From: Rachicladosporium sp. CCFEE 5018
Taxonomy: Eukaryota; Ascomycota; Dothideomycetes; Cladosporiales; Cladosporiaceae
Direction: 5' to 3'
Length of the DNA: 64,000 nucleotides
Assembly: GCA_002077045.2 (NCBI GenBank)
Contig: KZ111143.1
Location: 1,651,219 to 1,715,218 of the forward strand
The position numbers and the translations under genes are program-made. Shown in pieces: positions 51,009 to 61,645 of the stretch. The first letter of the stretch is position 1, and every line of letters begins with the position of its first letter. The notes under the pieces were generated by a model. It did no database searches. It was not told the DNA's origin and worked only from the letters and a program-made list of their open reading frames with translations.

Positions 51009-53444
51009 ATGCCGCCACCTCGCCGACTCGGTGCAGTCCGCGCACTCCCAGGCAAAGGTCGCAAACCAACAGCACCACCCGTGAAAAAGGCCTGCTGCGA
51101 CTCACCAGACATCCAAGAGCAAGATGGCTCGAAAATCTGCAAGAACTGCTTCACGCAAATCAGCGAAGCAAACATTGTCTCCGATGTCACTTTCGAGGAG
51201 ACTGCTAACGGTGGCGCCGCTGTGCAAGGAGGGTACATCGGCGAGAACGCCCGTCATGCTGGACAGCTTAACTCTGCTACTTTCCGGCGGATGGGAGGTG
51301 GGGAGAAGCATGATGGTGCTGAGGTAGATCGCAAGGGCAGGGAGCATATTGAGCCTTATGCGAGGATTCTTGGGATTCCGATGAATGTCATTACTATTGC
51401 TAGGAATATCTGGACTCTTCAAGCTGGGCATAGCTTTACTTCTGGACGCAGCGTGGAGGAAGTCGCTGCATGCTGCGTTTATGCTGCATGCCGGAGACAG
51501 CCTGGAAACATTGTCCTGCTCATCGACCTCGCTGAGATTATCAAGATCAACGTCTTTCGCCTCGGCGAAGTCTATAAAGCGATGTGCAAGGAGATCTTCC
51601 TGGACGAGAACCAACTTCACTACGCTCACATGATCGACTTAGAAGCTTTGATCGAGAAGTACTGTCGCCGTTTACAATTCGACGAGGCCACGAATCTAGT
51701 CGCCGAAGACGCTTTGAAGATCATGCGCCGTATGCGTCGCGATTGGATGACTACGGGTCGCCACCCTGCTGGACTGTGCGGTGCATGTATCATCTTGGCC
51801 GCACGCATGAATAACTTCAAGCGGACTGTTAGGGAGGTTGTCTTTGTGGCAAAGATCGCTGATCAGACTATTGCAGAGCGAATCAGGGAATTCCGCTCAA
51901 CGAAAAGTGCTGGTCTCACGGTTGCTCAATTTCGAGAGGTCGGCGTACGCATCAAGCACCAGGCGGATCCGCCATCTCTTCACCTTCAAGAGGAGAGGCA
52001 AAAGGCGCTTGAGCGCAAGAGGCAGAAGCGAGGCTTGGCGAGCTTGTCCAGGTCTCAAAGTTCTCCCATCGAGATTGCGGACGATGATGGCTCGGAGGCC
52101 AGCTCCACGAACGGCACACCAGGAGCTGAATCTACTGTTGAGTCCGGTCGGCCTCGCAAACGAGCGCGCACTGCTGCAGACTCTCCTTCACCTAGTCCGA
52201 ACCCACCACAATACGACGCTGATGGCTTTGCGATTCCTTCACAGCCTGCTTCTGCCACACCCAATGGCAAGACCGGGCGAGCACCCTCGGAAGGTCTGGA
52301 CGACAAACCGCGAAAGCGAGGTCGTGCGAAGCGAGTCGCGCCACCTCCTATCGATCTCAGCACAGAGGAGATGCTCATCGAAGAGGAGCTACAAAATGCG
52401 ATCGAGTCTGCGCTTGACGATAACGAGGTGACTGGCTATCGTGACGAGGTAGCAGAGCAGAAAGGCAAAGCAGCAGCAGAGTCGATTGGCGATCAGGAGA
52501 GACGACTCTACACAGAAGCTGCGAATGCGCGCCGTCACGCGGCTGGTATCACTCACTACGACTCCGCCCACTACAATAGTCTCGAATCCGTGACTGCCGA
52601 GGACCTCGAGGCTGAGTTCCGCGACGATCCCGAAGTAGAGAACTGCATCCTCTCTGGCCAAGCAGCGCAAGACAAAGAGAAGATCTGGCTTCATGAGAAC
52701 GAAGATTGGCTACGAGCGCAATACGAAAAGCAGCTTACGAAGCGCATGTTGGAGGCAAGTGGCAAGGACAAGCGGAAGACTATCAAGGGTCGCAAGGCTA
52801 AGAAGAGCGACAAGCTGCTTACTGCTGCTGGCACTCCTGCCGAGACGCCCGCCGATATCAATGCGGCGATGCTTGCGAGGAGTGCGCCGACATTCTCAAA
52901 ATATGTCAATTATGAGGCGCTGCAGAGGGTCTATGGGGATAGTATGTCGCCTAGTCTGAGCAGAGCTGGATCTGTGGCTGTCAGCGAGGACGATCAGGCG
53001 AGTCAGACTGGCGAGGGTGCAGCCGAGGATGCAACGCCGGTGCCTTCGCCTTCGCGGAGAAGTAATAGTGGACTAGCTACGCCAGCGGCTACGCAAACGC
53101 TTGCGCCTGGTGCTGTGGCGTCGTCGCTGAGCGCCAGATCGCCTCTCGTGCCATCGCCTGCTGGTGCAATTACCTTGACGCCGCCCCAGACCCAAGTACC
53201 ATCTACACAACAACCAGCAGTAGATGAAGTAGCTGCAGAGGAGCTCATAGACGATCTTGACGACGACGAAAGCGAGATTGAAGATGACGACGTGCCCGAG
53301 CGCGCACCCGACGACTATGACGATTACGGTGAAATTGAGGCGGAAGCTAGCGAGATCGAGGACGAAGCCGACGATGGTGATGCCGACTATGATGCTGCTA
53401 TCGAACCGCTAGGAGACCAGGCGCTGGAGGGTGCTTATGAGTGA
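51009..53444 (+). CDS. BRF1: TFIIIB subunit BRF1 (haplotype 1)
   Basis: Single exon, 811 residues. The zinc ribbon, cyclin repeats and homology II block are almost unchanged from the other copy. Differences cluster in the low-complexity linkers (residues about 365-440 and 665-755), with a net gain of three residues. The annotated start matches the haplotype-2 ATG; an upstream in-frame extension to 50778 runs through the tRNA-like element and is not conserved. Confidence 0.95.
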   Translation: MPPPRRLGAVRALPGKGRKPTAPPVKKACCDSPDIQEQDGSKICKNCFTQISEANIVSDVTFEETANGGAAVQGGYIGENARHAGQLNSATFRRMGGGEKHDGAEVDRKGREHIEPYARILGIPMNVITIARNIWTLQAGHSFTSGRSVEEVAACCVYAACRRQPGNIVLLIDLAEIIKINVFRLGEVYKAMCKEIFLDENQLHYAHMIDLEALIEKYCRRLQFDEATNLVAEDALKIMRRMRRDWMTTGRHPAGLCGACIILAARMNNFKRTVREVVFVAKIADQTIAERIREFRSTKSAGLTVAQFREVGVRIKHQADPPSLHLQEERQKALERKRQKRGLASLSRSQSSPIEIADDDGSEASSTNGTPGAESTVESGRPRKRARTAADSPSPSPNPPQYDADGFAIPSQPASATPNGKTGRAPSEGLDDKPRKRGRAKRVAPPPIDLSTEEMLIEEELQNAIESALDDNEVTGYRDEVAEQKGKAAAESIGDQERRLYTEAANARRHAAGITHYDSAHYNSLESVTAEDLEAEFRDDPEVENCILSGQAAQDKEKIWLHENEDWLRAQYEKQLTKRMLEASGKDKRKTIKGRKAKKSDKLLTAAGTPAETPADINAAMLARSAPTFSKYVNYEALQRVYGDSMSPSLSRAGSVAVSEDDQASQTGEGAAEDATPVPSPSRRSNSGLATPAATQTLAPGAVASSLSARSPLVPSPAGAITLTPPQTQVPSTQQPAVDEVAAEELIDDLDDDESEIEDDDVPERAPDDYDDYGEIEAEASEIEDEADDGDADYDAAIEPLGDQALEGAYE

Positions 53445-53897
53445 GGCTGCCAAGTGGAACGCTAGGTCCGCAGATGACTTTGTGAAGCGTGCTAAGCCAG
53501 CTGCATGACAGCCTGCTGCTAAGTTGTACTTGACGCATTGTATGATACCCATGCGCTTAGGCAGATATATCTATAGACCAGTATTTGGTTCAAACCCAAG
53601 ACCTTGACACGTGCTCCGCCAAGCTTTCCCGTCCCTCTCTCCGCAACGCGCGATCTCGTCATCGCAACGGGATGACGGGCGTCGAGCGTCACATGAAAAG
53701 TGTGGCCCTTGCTGAAGCTCCCCCCAATGCGTGGCCCAGCCGTCCGGACTCGGGCATTGCGCGCGGTGAGGAGCTGGCTTGTACCTCACTTCCTACCTGT
53801 CAGCAACTTTTCCCCCTGATAGCCTTGAAGTACGCAGCCATTGGAATTGCTCTCACTTGCCAGACTATTCCTGATACTTCATCTATACCCCACTATC
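53445..53897. other. Intergenic region 3' of BRF1 (haplotype 1)
   Basis: Counterpart of 28089-28538 with several small indels; no gene seen. Confidence 0.45.
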
Positions 53898-54575
53898 ATG
53901 TCGACACGCAAGAGGAAGCAGGATGAGGAGCTCGTCGAGTTGCCCGAGGATGGCAGCGATGAGGAGAGTGAGGAAGAGTGAGTCCATTCTTTCCCACCGG
54001 CCCAATGTGTGCGATGAGCTGGTGCGAGGACGAGTTGCAACGTTACCATTGGCGCATTGCACGCGACTTATGGTTATCAGGCATTGGCTGACTCGGTGCA
54101 ATCAAGGTATATCTCAGAAGGCGACGAAGACGTGTCAGAGGTTGGCAGCGAGGAGGAAGAAGAGGAGGACGATGAGGTAGAGGCGGAGGCAGCACCTGCA
54201 CGTTAGTCACTTCCAATCTACACCCACCCTAAGATTTACACGTGCTGATGTAACCCAGCGCCGAAAGCCAAGAAACAAAAGACCAAGCCCACCGAGGTGG
54301 TCGAAGAAGACGAGCCAGCAGGTGAGGAAGATGGAGACGTCGAGGAGGAAGATCTCGAGGACGACGAGGCTGCGCCGGACAGTGATGGAGGGGCGGACGA
54401 AGATGTGAGTGCATTGAAGGCTACGATTGGATAGAGGTTATGGACTGCTGACTATTTGATGTTCTAGGCTGCCGAGACCGCCAAGTCTAGTGGACCTGCT
54501 GCTAGTGCTAAGGCGAGGAGTGGCAATACTGTGCCGAAGGAGGCGAGCTTGGAGGAGGTGGATGATGCTGAGTAG
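53898..54575 (+). CDS. Small highly acidic protein (haplotype 1)
   Basis: Exons 53898-53977, 54107-54201, 54259-54404 and 54468-54575; 142 residues. It differs from the other copy by about one residue (DGDVEEED against DEDVEEED). The acceptor of intron 1 is AAG here instead of CAG because of a two-base deletion, but splicing would stay in frame. Strong conservation despite low complexity supports a real gene. Confidence 0.7.
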
Positions 54576-54831
54576 GCAATCAATGAAGAACTCGAGGCAG
54601 CATTATAGTTGCTCTTAGACAAAAGTATTCAGCAGCCTTTTCTCAGATATCTGCGTGAGGTAGAAGCTTGTTCAGGGAATGCCGCAACATAGCACGTCAA
54701 TTTGAGCATACTGAAGCGCATCGTTGGTCTGACGGAACGTGCAAGTGTAGGATGTGATTATACGCCAATTTCCAGACACGGACCTCTTCAGATCCAGTAC
54801 AGCATGTGTACTCGCGTACCTCTGCGTGCCG
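54576..54831. other. Short intergenic region before the Myb array (haplotype 1)
   Basis: Counterpart of 29218-29502; nothing seen. Confidence 0.4.
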
Positions 54832-56546
54832 TCAAGCGCGAGCAGCGCGTGTACGAGATACTACTCCAAATTTCCCACTGTCTCTCGCATACCGGGCCCA
54901 TCGCGTATGTATAGATGAATGACTACGATTGCCGAACGCAGCCGCAATCGCCGCGTTGTTCAGACCTTGGCTCTTCAACTCCAATAGCCGCGCATCCTCT
55001 GCTGGTGTCCAGCGAGTCGGTTGCGCGTGCAGTGTGGCCGCATCGAGATATGCAGTGACGCCTCCGTCGCCAACACTTTCATCGGCAGTCTGCTGTTCGT
55101 CCTGTGGAGGCTTCTGCATTGCGACAAGGCGGTCTATCTTCGTGCGCACGGCAGAGGCCGATCTGCCAAGCTGTCTGCTAATGTCGTGAGGCTTGACAAC
55201 ATTCCTGTGCGCTTGTAGTAAGCGAGTCTCGTCTTCGGTGGTCCATCTGGAAGGCAACCGAAGCCAAGGCAACTCCCTAATCTTTGACTGGATACCTATA
55301 AGACTACGGTCAGGAAACGCTGCGCAAAGACTCATCAGGGTCAATCCTGTTCCCCGAAGCTCGTGAAGGAGATTGATTTCACTCTCGATCCATGGCTTCC
55401 GTGGAGATCGAACAAATTTTGGTTCTGCAGTATCCGCCTGCGAAGACCTGCTCGCTTCTACTCTGAGGGCAGCCTGTCTGAAACGCAATGCTGAGAGAGT
55501 GCGCTGGGGAAACTGAGCGACTACACTATCCAATGTCTGCGAGTCATGCATCATGCGCCAGAGCTTCCGATCTTCTTGCGACGTCCAGCTCTGCCGCGAC
55601 GAAGGACCACCGCTCGCAGGGTGCTTGTACAAATGCCCCTTAAGTAAGATGTGTTTGCGCGCTTGGCATGCGCCGCTGGAGCGCTGCAATCTGCGAGCAA
55701 TATCGGACGCTCTTGTTTGGCGACTGTAAAGTGTCAACATCAAAGAATCCTCTTCAGGAGACCAAATTCGGCGACGTTCAGGGGCGACGCGGGGCAGCAC
55801 TTGCGATGTGCTACCCGATGTTCCTTCCACGGACGTTACATATCTGCGACGCGAGATCGTCCATGGCGCGGGAGTGCATCGGACTAGTGCAAAGGCTCGT
55901 ACGTCACGGTCAATCGACGTCGAAATGCCGCGCAGTAGCGCGATGTGTGCCACAGCAAGGGTGGAGAATGTACGTCTGTCTGTGGGGATACCCCCACTGG
56001 TTTGCGACGCGCTGTCTGCGTGCTTCATGTCATCACTTCCGATGCGAAGAGGAGGGTGTGCTGCTTTTGCAGCTAGGCCTACTTTGCTTGCACCACAACA
56101 AGAGTCATTGCTACGGGCCAATCCTTCGGATGCCTGCAGTCTCCTCGATCGTCCCTCGACCACCGAAGGAGTCCTGGAACGGAGAGCATCCGCGATCATG
56201 AGGTCGCTCTGATCAGCAGCTTTACGCTCGAGCAGCGTGGTGCTTCTTCGAAAGACCCGACTGCGCTCCGACGGCCCCGACGGCGAGCGAGATCTGTAAG
56301 CCTAGCGTTGCTCGACGCAGCGTTGAGGTACATTTTAAGTTCATCGTCTTTCGCAGGGCTGTCCATGAGATTCTATGACACTTCAGATACCTCGCAACGC
56401 AGACCATGGAAGTGTGCTTGACACTTGAAGGCGGATATCGTCCTCCCAAGCTGCCGAGCTATGTCCTGATAGCTTTCTCCAGCCTCTTGCATTCGATGCA
56501 GTGCAGTTCTGTCGTCGCTACTCCACAGAGAAGCCCGAGCTTTCAT
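54832..56546 (-). pseudogene. Myb-like repeat array: repeats 18-23 (haplotype 1)
   Basis: The frame beginning at ATG 56546 is interrupted by TAG near 56373 (EVS*NLMD, where the other copy has CAG) and by a one-base deletion near 56243. A clean 455-codon frame then runs 56199-54832 through repeats 19-23, without the stop that breaks haplotype 2 at 29923. Its end differs from the other copy because of a one-base change in length near 54868 (FGVVSRTRAARA tail). Confidence 0.6.
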
Positions 56547-58634
56547 GCGAGGTATGCGCGATATCTTCTTTTTAATACTCGCGACGCTCCTGTCTGGGAT
56601 GCGGCGTAGATTCTGAGCGTGTCCGTGCCCTCCCCTCGGAGCCTGTAAAGCAGGTTTACCGCGTCAAGAGTCCACAGCCGCTGAACGAACCGATGACCTT
56701 CATATCTTGTGGCGGCTACGGAGGGTGACTCCTTCAGTTGTACTTTCGCGGAGATGACCTTTCCACGCACACTGTCTACAGATCGCTGCGGGAATGCCGC
56801 AACAATATCTCCCAAGGGTCGCGACTCCTCCACCATTCGGCACAGCTTCAGATCATCTTCGAAATACCACGGTCCTGATAATAGTGGTTCGAGTCGACTT
56901 AGCTTTCGCTCAACGGAGTACCTGAATACAAGCCCGCGTGAATGAACTCTGCATGTCTCGGCCGATCGCCCCATATGCTGTGCAATTTCACGTCCGGTCC
57001 ACCCTCGACTGTATAACGTCAACAGTGTGCGGTCCCCTCTGGTAACCACGGCTTTCCATGCCTACCAGCATTCGCAGGCTGTACATTGGTGACGACAGCT
57101 GACGACGACTCCACCACGCCTGAAGATGACGCATAGCCACGGCGGCCTATCGTGAGAGCGCCGGCGGTGCCTCGTGGTTGCCATCGCCGCTGTAGGGTGG
57201 TCTGGGGCCAGTCCGACTGGCGGAGTGACAAATCACCATGGGTCGAAATCGCCAGTGTCGTGTACACACGCTTGTGCACGGCAACACTCACAGCTACACC
57301 GGGTACTGTTCCTGTACATGCGATGACTTGCGAAGCGTTAACAAGATCTCCGGTGCCAGCCGTCATGTTCTGACCTGCGGCATTGCGTTCTTGAGGCCTC
57401 TCAACGGCTCTCTGCAACACGCCTGACTGTCTGAGTCGATGTACGCGTCCGTGGATCGCACGTACGGTCCTCGTCTGTAGCAAGGCGGTCATTTGAGAGG
57501 CGCCCACGCCAGCTGCCACGTATTCTAGCAGCTGTGTATCTTCATGTGCACGCCAGCTCTTCGCTGTGATGTCTGCGAGAGCGGTCGAAATGCGCCTCGC
57601 GTAATGCCTCACAGCTATCGCAGTCTTGCCCATGGCTTTCGCAATATCATGTCGGGAGCGTCTCTCTGCACACAGCCTGCGCAGCATCGCGTCCTCCTGC
57701 TCCGTCCACTTGTCCCTTTCTGTGGGTATGTTGTGGCCACGCGCTCGTAACGCCGCTACCTTGTCCTTAATGGAGGATATCGAACACTCCGGGAAGGCCT
57801 CATAGATTTCAGTCCAAGTTTTGCAGGTCTCGCCAAGGGGAAGGAATCGTTCGAACTCGTGTTGTTCCATACATTCTGGCTTCGCGAAGAGAACGGAGGA
57901 TCCATCAACTCAACACCAAGGCGGAGTGCTCTCGCCCGTGCTGCGCGCTGTTGAACTTCCTTGGCCCTCAGTTGATACATATTGCGAGACGGAATGGCTT
58001 CAGTGATGTCGCGCCACGTCATGCCTGCTTTGCGCATGTTCCGTAGTACTGTTTCCTCGTCGCGGGTCCATAGCGCGAAAGGTCTGCCAGATTTCGCTAC
58101 GTCAACTAAACGATCCTTTCCCGCACTCGACTTGTTCCACATACTCTCAACCGAGTGCATCGTGCGGTTCGGTGCCATGGCCACCTCAATAAAACACTCA
58201 TCTCTAGTGATGCCCTTGTCGGCACGTTGCGCCATGGCTGTGAAGACTTCGTCGCGCTCTCGAGCGCTCCATGAGTTCTTCTTGGGCTCTCCGGATCGTC
58301 CACCTTGATCTTTCGATCGAGTCTCCTGTTGCGAGACTGGTGAATCCATATGATTAGAGCCGGGAGCATTGTTCACGGCTCGTCCCCCATCGGGGACTGT
58401 GGACTGAAGGAGAATGGGGCGTTTATGATGAGCGGCGTCTGCAGGTGGCCTCTTGTAATCGCTGGAGTTCGCACGGGTGCTCAGTGACCGTCTCTGCTGG
58501 TCCAAGGTCGAGTGATACGGCTTTGTGCGCCAGGAGATACACGTCGGTCTGGTTCTCCTAAGCAGCTGGCCGCAACAGGAGCTACCGCGTGTGGGAGAGA
58601 CGTTTGTCGAGTAAGATCGATCTCCCGCGTTCAC
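56543..58634 (-). pseudogene. Myb-like repeat array: repeats 10-17 (haplotype 1)
   Basis: Three overlapping pieces in different frames (57756-58634, 57019-57870, 56543-57049). One-base deletions near 57860 (WNNTSS against WKTHEV) and near 57035 (PWLPEG against PWSPEA) separate them. Repeat 11 is intact here (RNMRKAGMTW), unlike in haplotype 2. Repeat openings and the GRRGYASSSGV linker are otherwise as in 31185-33149. Confidence 0.55.
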
Positions 58635-59592
58635 GCTCCGGTGAGTGAGTGGGACAATATGGGAAAATATGGGAAAGCGTGGGACTCTGCGCTGGTGGCG
58701 ATGAAGGAGATGGGCTGCTCACGGGAAGGGCAGTCGACCCGGATGCGTACGCAGCTGCGGCTCTTCTGCGGGCATTACGGAGTAGCTGATGGCGTTTCCG
58801 CACCGCGTGTTTGGTCCGCCCTATGAGTAGGGTAGCAACTGTCTCGGTGCTGCAGCCGGCTGCTCTCTTCGCGAGTGGGAGCTCATCCTCTACTGCACTC
58901 CACCGGTAGAAGGGTAGATCGCGATGGGGAGGCCGGACATCAAACACGTGCCGAATAGAAGACTTGGTCCGGCCCACGGCCTTCGCAATGTCGGAGACGG
59001 AGCATTGAGCCGCGTGCATGCGAAGCACTTCGTCAAGATCATCTGGGCACCAACATTTGGGATTCAGAGAGAAGACATGTCTTTCTTGTCGGAGCAATGA
59101 AACCTTGCTTTTCAAGGCCGCAATCCAACGACCAGGGAACGCCGCTGCAAGTCCGCTCCAGCCCTTGTGCTGTTGACAGAGACTAAGCAGGGAGTCCACC
59201 TCTTCTTGCGTCCAGCTTGAACGCCTTTCAGTCGGACGAGATGAAGGTAGCTTGAATAGCACACCAACGCTGAACGTTCTGTCGATGAACAGCGAGAAGT
59301 CTTGTGTAGAGACTTTTCATACGCCCTACCGTACTCGTCGGGTACGCAACATTGATCGCATCCCAAGTCCTGCCCGCCCTGCGCAATTTCACAGAAGTAT
59401 TTCCTCATCACGGGTCCATTGCCGACCATTTCCTTGCTCCGCCATACGAGTTGGAGAGCTGCGCTCAGATCTAGCTCGCTTGAACTCAGAGACAACCGCA
59501 TGGAGAGAGCGGTCTAAGACCGATGCGACACCTATGATGATGGCTTTGTTCATCAGACCCTTGACGGCTCCTTCCTTCAGGGCTTGCGCCAA
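58582..59592 (-). pseudogene. Myb-like repeat array: repeats 5-9 (haplotype 1)
   Basis: Pieces 59389-59592 and 58582-59262 lie in different frames because of one-base differences near 59267 and 59392. A 10-bp duplication near 58660-58675 shifts the 3' end (HIFPYCPTHSP against HIVPLTHRSV). Repeats 6-9 are recognisable. The first Trp of repeat 5 is TGA here too (59614-59616). Confidence 0.55.
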
Positions 59593-59613
59593 AACCTCGC
59601 GATCTTGAGGCGA

Positions 59614-60822
59614 TCACGCTCTAGTCTTCGGTGTTGTCGTACCTGCACCGTGAGTATGCAAGCTGCTCCTCGTTCTCATACTGGATGCCACTTGCCTTGG
59701 ACCTCGAGCACCCCGCTTGCGTACGGACGAGCTGTGTTTGCGTAGACTCGCGAGGATGTGCTCGATGTAGGTTCTGTGGCTCAACACCGGACGAAATGCT
59801 GCTCGTACCGACGGTGCAGCAGAGTGGAGGCGACGCCGCTGAGTCTGATTCGCCCTTGCGAACGTGGAGTGACTCGCCTGATCAGGATGTAACCGTGACT
59901 GTGACGTTGCCGGTGATGAGCCTCGTGTTGGGACAGTTTCAGAGACTAGCCTTTGAGCACTTGAGTGGAACCCCCGTGTGTGCCTTATAGAAGGTGGTGC
60001 ATCCGGACCACGCGGCATGACACGTCGCCACTGATGGTCAACTCCCACCTTAGTGACCATGCCCAGCTCATCGGCGATCCGAGCAGACGTCCAGCCCTGA
60101 TGCTTAAGTTCGCGCAGCCTACACACACGCTGATCAGACCATAAGAACTGATTCTGGGCAGGTTGAGGCGCAAGGCCTGCCTTCCGGCACATCGCAGCAT
60201 ACTTAGTTGACAGCGCTGACACGGTGCGGTTCGGAAACATGCTGAGAAGGTGATTCATACTTGCTCCTCCATGACGAGTAGCGAACAATAGCGTCGCCTC
60301 ATTAGTCGTCCAGGATCGAGTATCGCTGGAGGACTCTGAGGAAATTGCCGCAGAAGCACCGGAAGGAGTGTATCTCGTGAAGTCGTACTGACGCCTTACA
60401 GCTGACGATGTCCGATGAGGAAAGTGCTTGCAAATCTCGATCCAGGACTGACCGGCAGCGCGCAGGTCTTGAAGTAAGTTGCGTTCCTCTGTCGACCAAG
60501 GTTGGCGTGTTGCAGGAGCAGGAACGATGTCGTGGGCCTGCTCCTGGGTATACAGCTTTGCCAGACGAAAGTGCTGTCTCGTGCTGTTTGGTGGTCGTTG
60601 AAGGGCTGCATCAATCTGCGGCCATTTCCAACCGCGATCACGCAGGTTGAGAATTTGGAGGTCTTCCTCAGGCGTATACCTCCGGATAGTCCTGGAACCA
60701 GGTCGCAGTGCATCTGACTCGTCATGGCCGGACGCGATCGTCGACACCGCTGTCCACGTCGTGCCATACTTGCTGAACGCCTGGCGCGCAGTGCTGCGGG
60801 ACAACGCAGAACGGCAGAGCAT
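59614..60822 (-). CDS. Myb-like repeat protein, repeats 1-4 (haplotype 1)
   Basis: 402 residues, same length and organisation as 34247-35455, with a handful of substitutions. It is the only section of the array that is open in both haplotypes, which suggests that this part is under constraint while the rest decays. Presequence MLCRSALSRSTARQAFSKY, four Myb-like repeats, then the Arg/Ser-rich tail with RGFHSSAQRL. Confidence 0.65.
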   Translation of the reverse strand: MLCRSALSRSTARQAFSKYGTTWTAVSTIASGHDESDALRPGSRTIRRYTPEEDLQILNLRDRGWKWPQIDAALQRPPNSTRQHFRLAKLYTQEQAHDIVPAPATRQPWSTEERNLLQDLRAAGQSWIEICKHFPHRTSSAVRRQYDFTRYTPSGASAAISSESSSDTRSWTTNEATLLFATRHGGASMNHLLSMFPNRTVSALSTKYAAMCRKAGLAPQPAQNQFLWSDQRVCRLRELKHQGWTSARIADELGMVTKVGVDHQWRRVMPRGPDAPPSIRHTRGFHSSAQRLVSETVPTRGSSPATSQSRLHPDQASHSTFARANQTQRRRLHSAAPSVRAAFRPVLSHRTYIEHILASLRKHSSSVRKRGARGPRQVASSMRTRSSLHTHGAGTTTPKTRA

Positions 60823-61632
60823 CCCTGAGCAATAGCATACTGAATCTCGTCAAGGTCAAGGTAAGAGATGCCACCTGACGGCCCAAGACTGCGCAAAGAT
60901 TCACTCCCGCCGAGCGCTCGGCGCTGGCATACAATGATGGAAGGTCATACAGCGCGTATCCAACTCACGCGATGAGTTGATGTTCAACGGAAGGGGAGTA
61001 ACAGGTCGCAACTGACTCGGGAGATTTCTGCGCCATGAATCTCCGCGGGCCGAGCCAGTGCATTGCCGCTAGCACTCTTCCTCCTCTATTCCACCCCGAG
61101 TCTTCGTCGTAGGATCTCAGGAGAGCCACGTTATCGTTGCAACTTGCACGGCCCGAGTCTGTTCAAGATGAATACGCGAGACCGCGAATCTGACTTTACG
61201 CGCTGCATGGCGGTCTCCGCTACGCGACGTTCGGACTCGGCGAAGGTTGCTACAGGCATCAAGATTGCTGCTCAAGGTCCGCTTCAAGATCGCGAATACA
61301 GGCCAGCGGAATGCCCGCGTTCAATACATGTATGCTTCCTGCTCCGCTACTCCTGGTACAGCATCCGATCGCATGTCTGCAGACTCATCTTTACCATCTT
61401 GCGGACTATTGTCACCACGATGCAACGGCAAACTCGGCAGCGCTTGGCATTTAGCCGGTGCTGAAGAGGAGCATCTCTGGCTATGTTCATACTGCGGTAT
61501 GCTTAGGTGCGTCATGTTGCACAGGTCGGCTGGTAGATGTCACTGCTGTAGGTATGGTCTTATATTCCAGCTTCGTCCTCGCAAAAATCTCGCCTCCTTC
61601 CATTTCAGTGTCCCCCACGGCTGTCATCAAGA
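60823..61632. other. Region between Myb array and carboxylesterase (haplotype 1)
   Basis: Counterpart of 35456-36264, including the doubtful zinc-ribbon frame (next entry). Confidence 0.45.
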
Positions 61633-61645
61633 ATGTCAGTCCTAG
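61328..61645 (+). CDS. Doubtful small zinc-ribbon-like frame (haplotype 1)
   Basis: Keeps both CxxC pairs (HLWLCSYCGML, GRCHCCRYG) but has a different C-terminus and runs 13 bases into the esterase start. Weak evidence for a gene. Confidence 0.25.
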   Translation: MYASCSATPGTASDRMSADSSLPSCGLLSPRCNGKLGSAWHLAGAEEEHLWLCSYCGMLRCVMLHRSAGRCHCCRYGLIFQLRPRKNLASFHFSVPHGCHQECQS

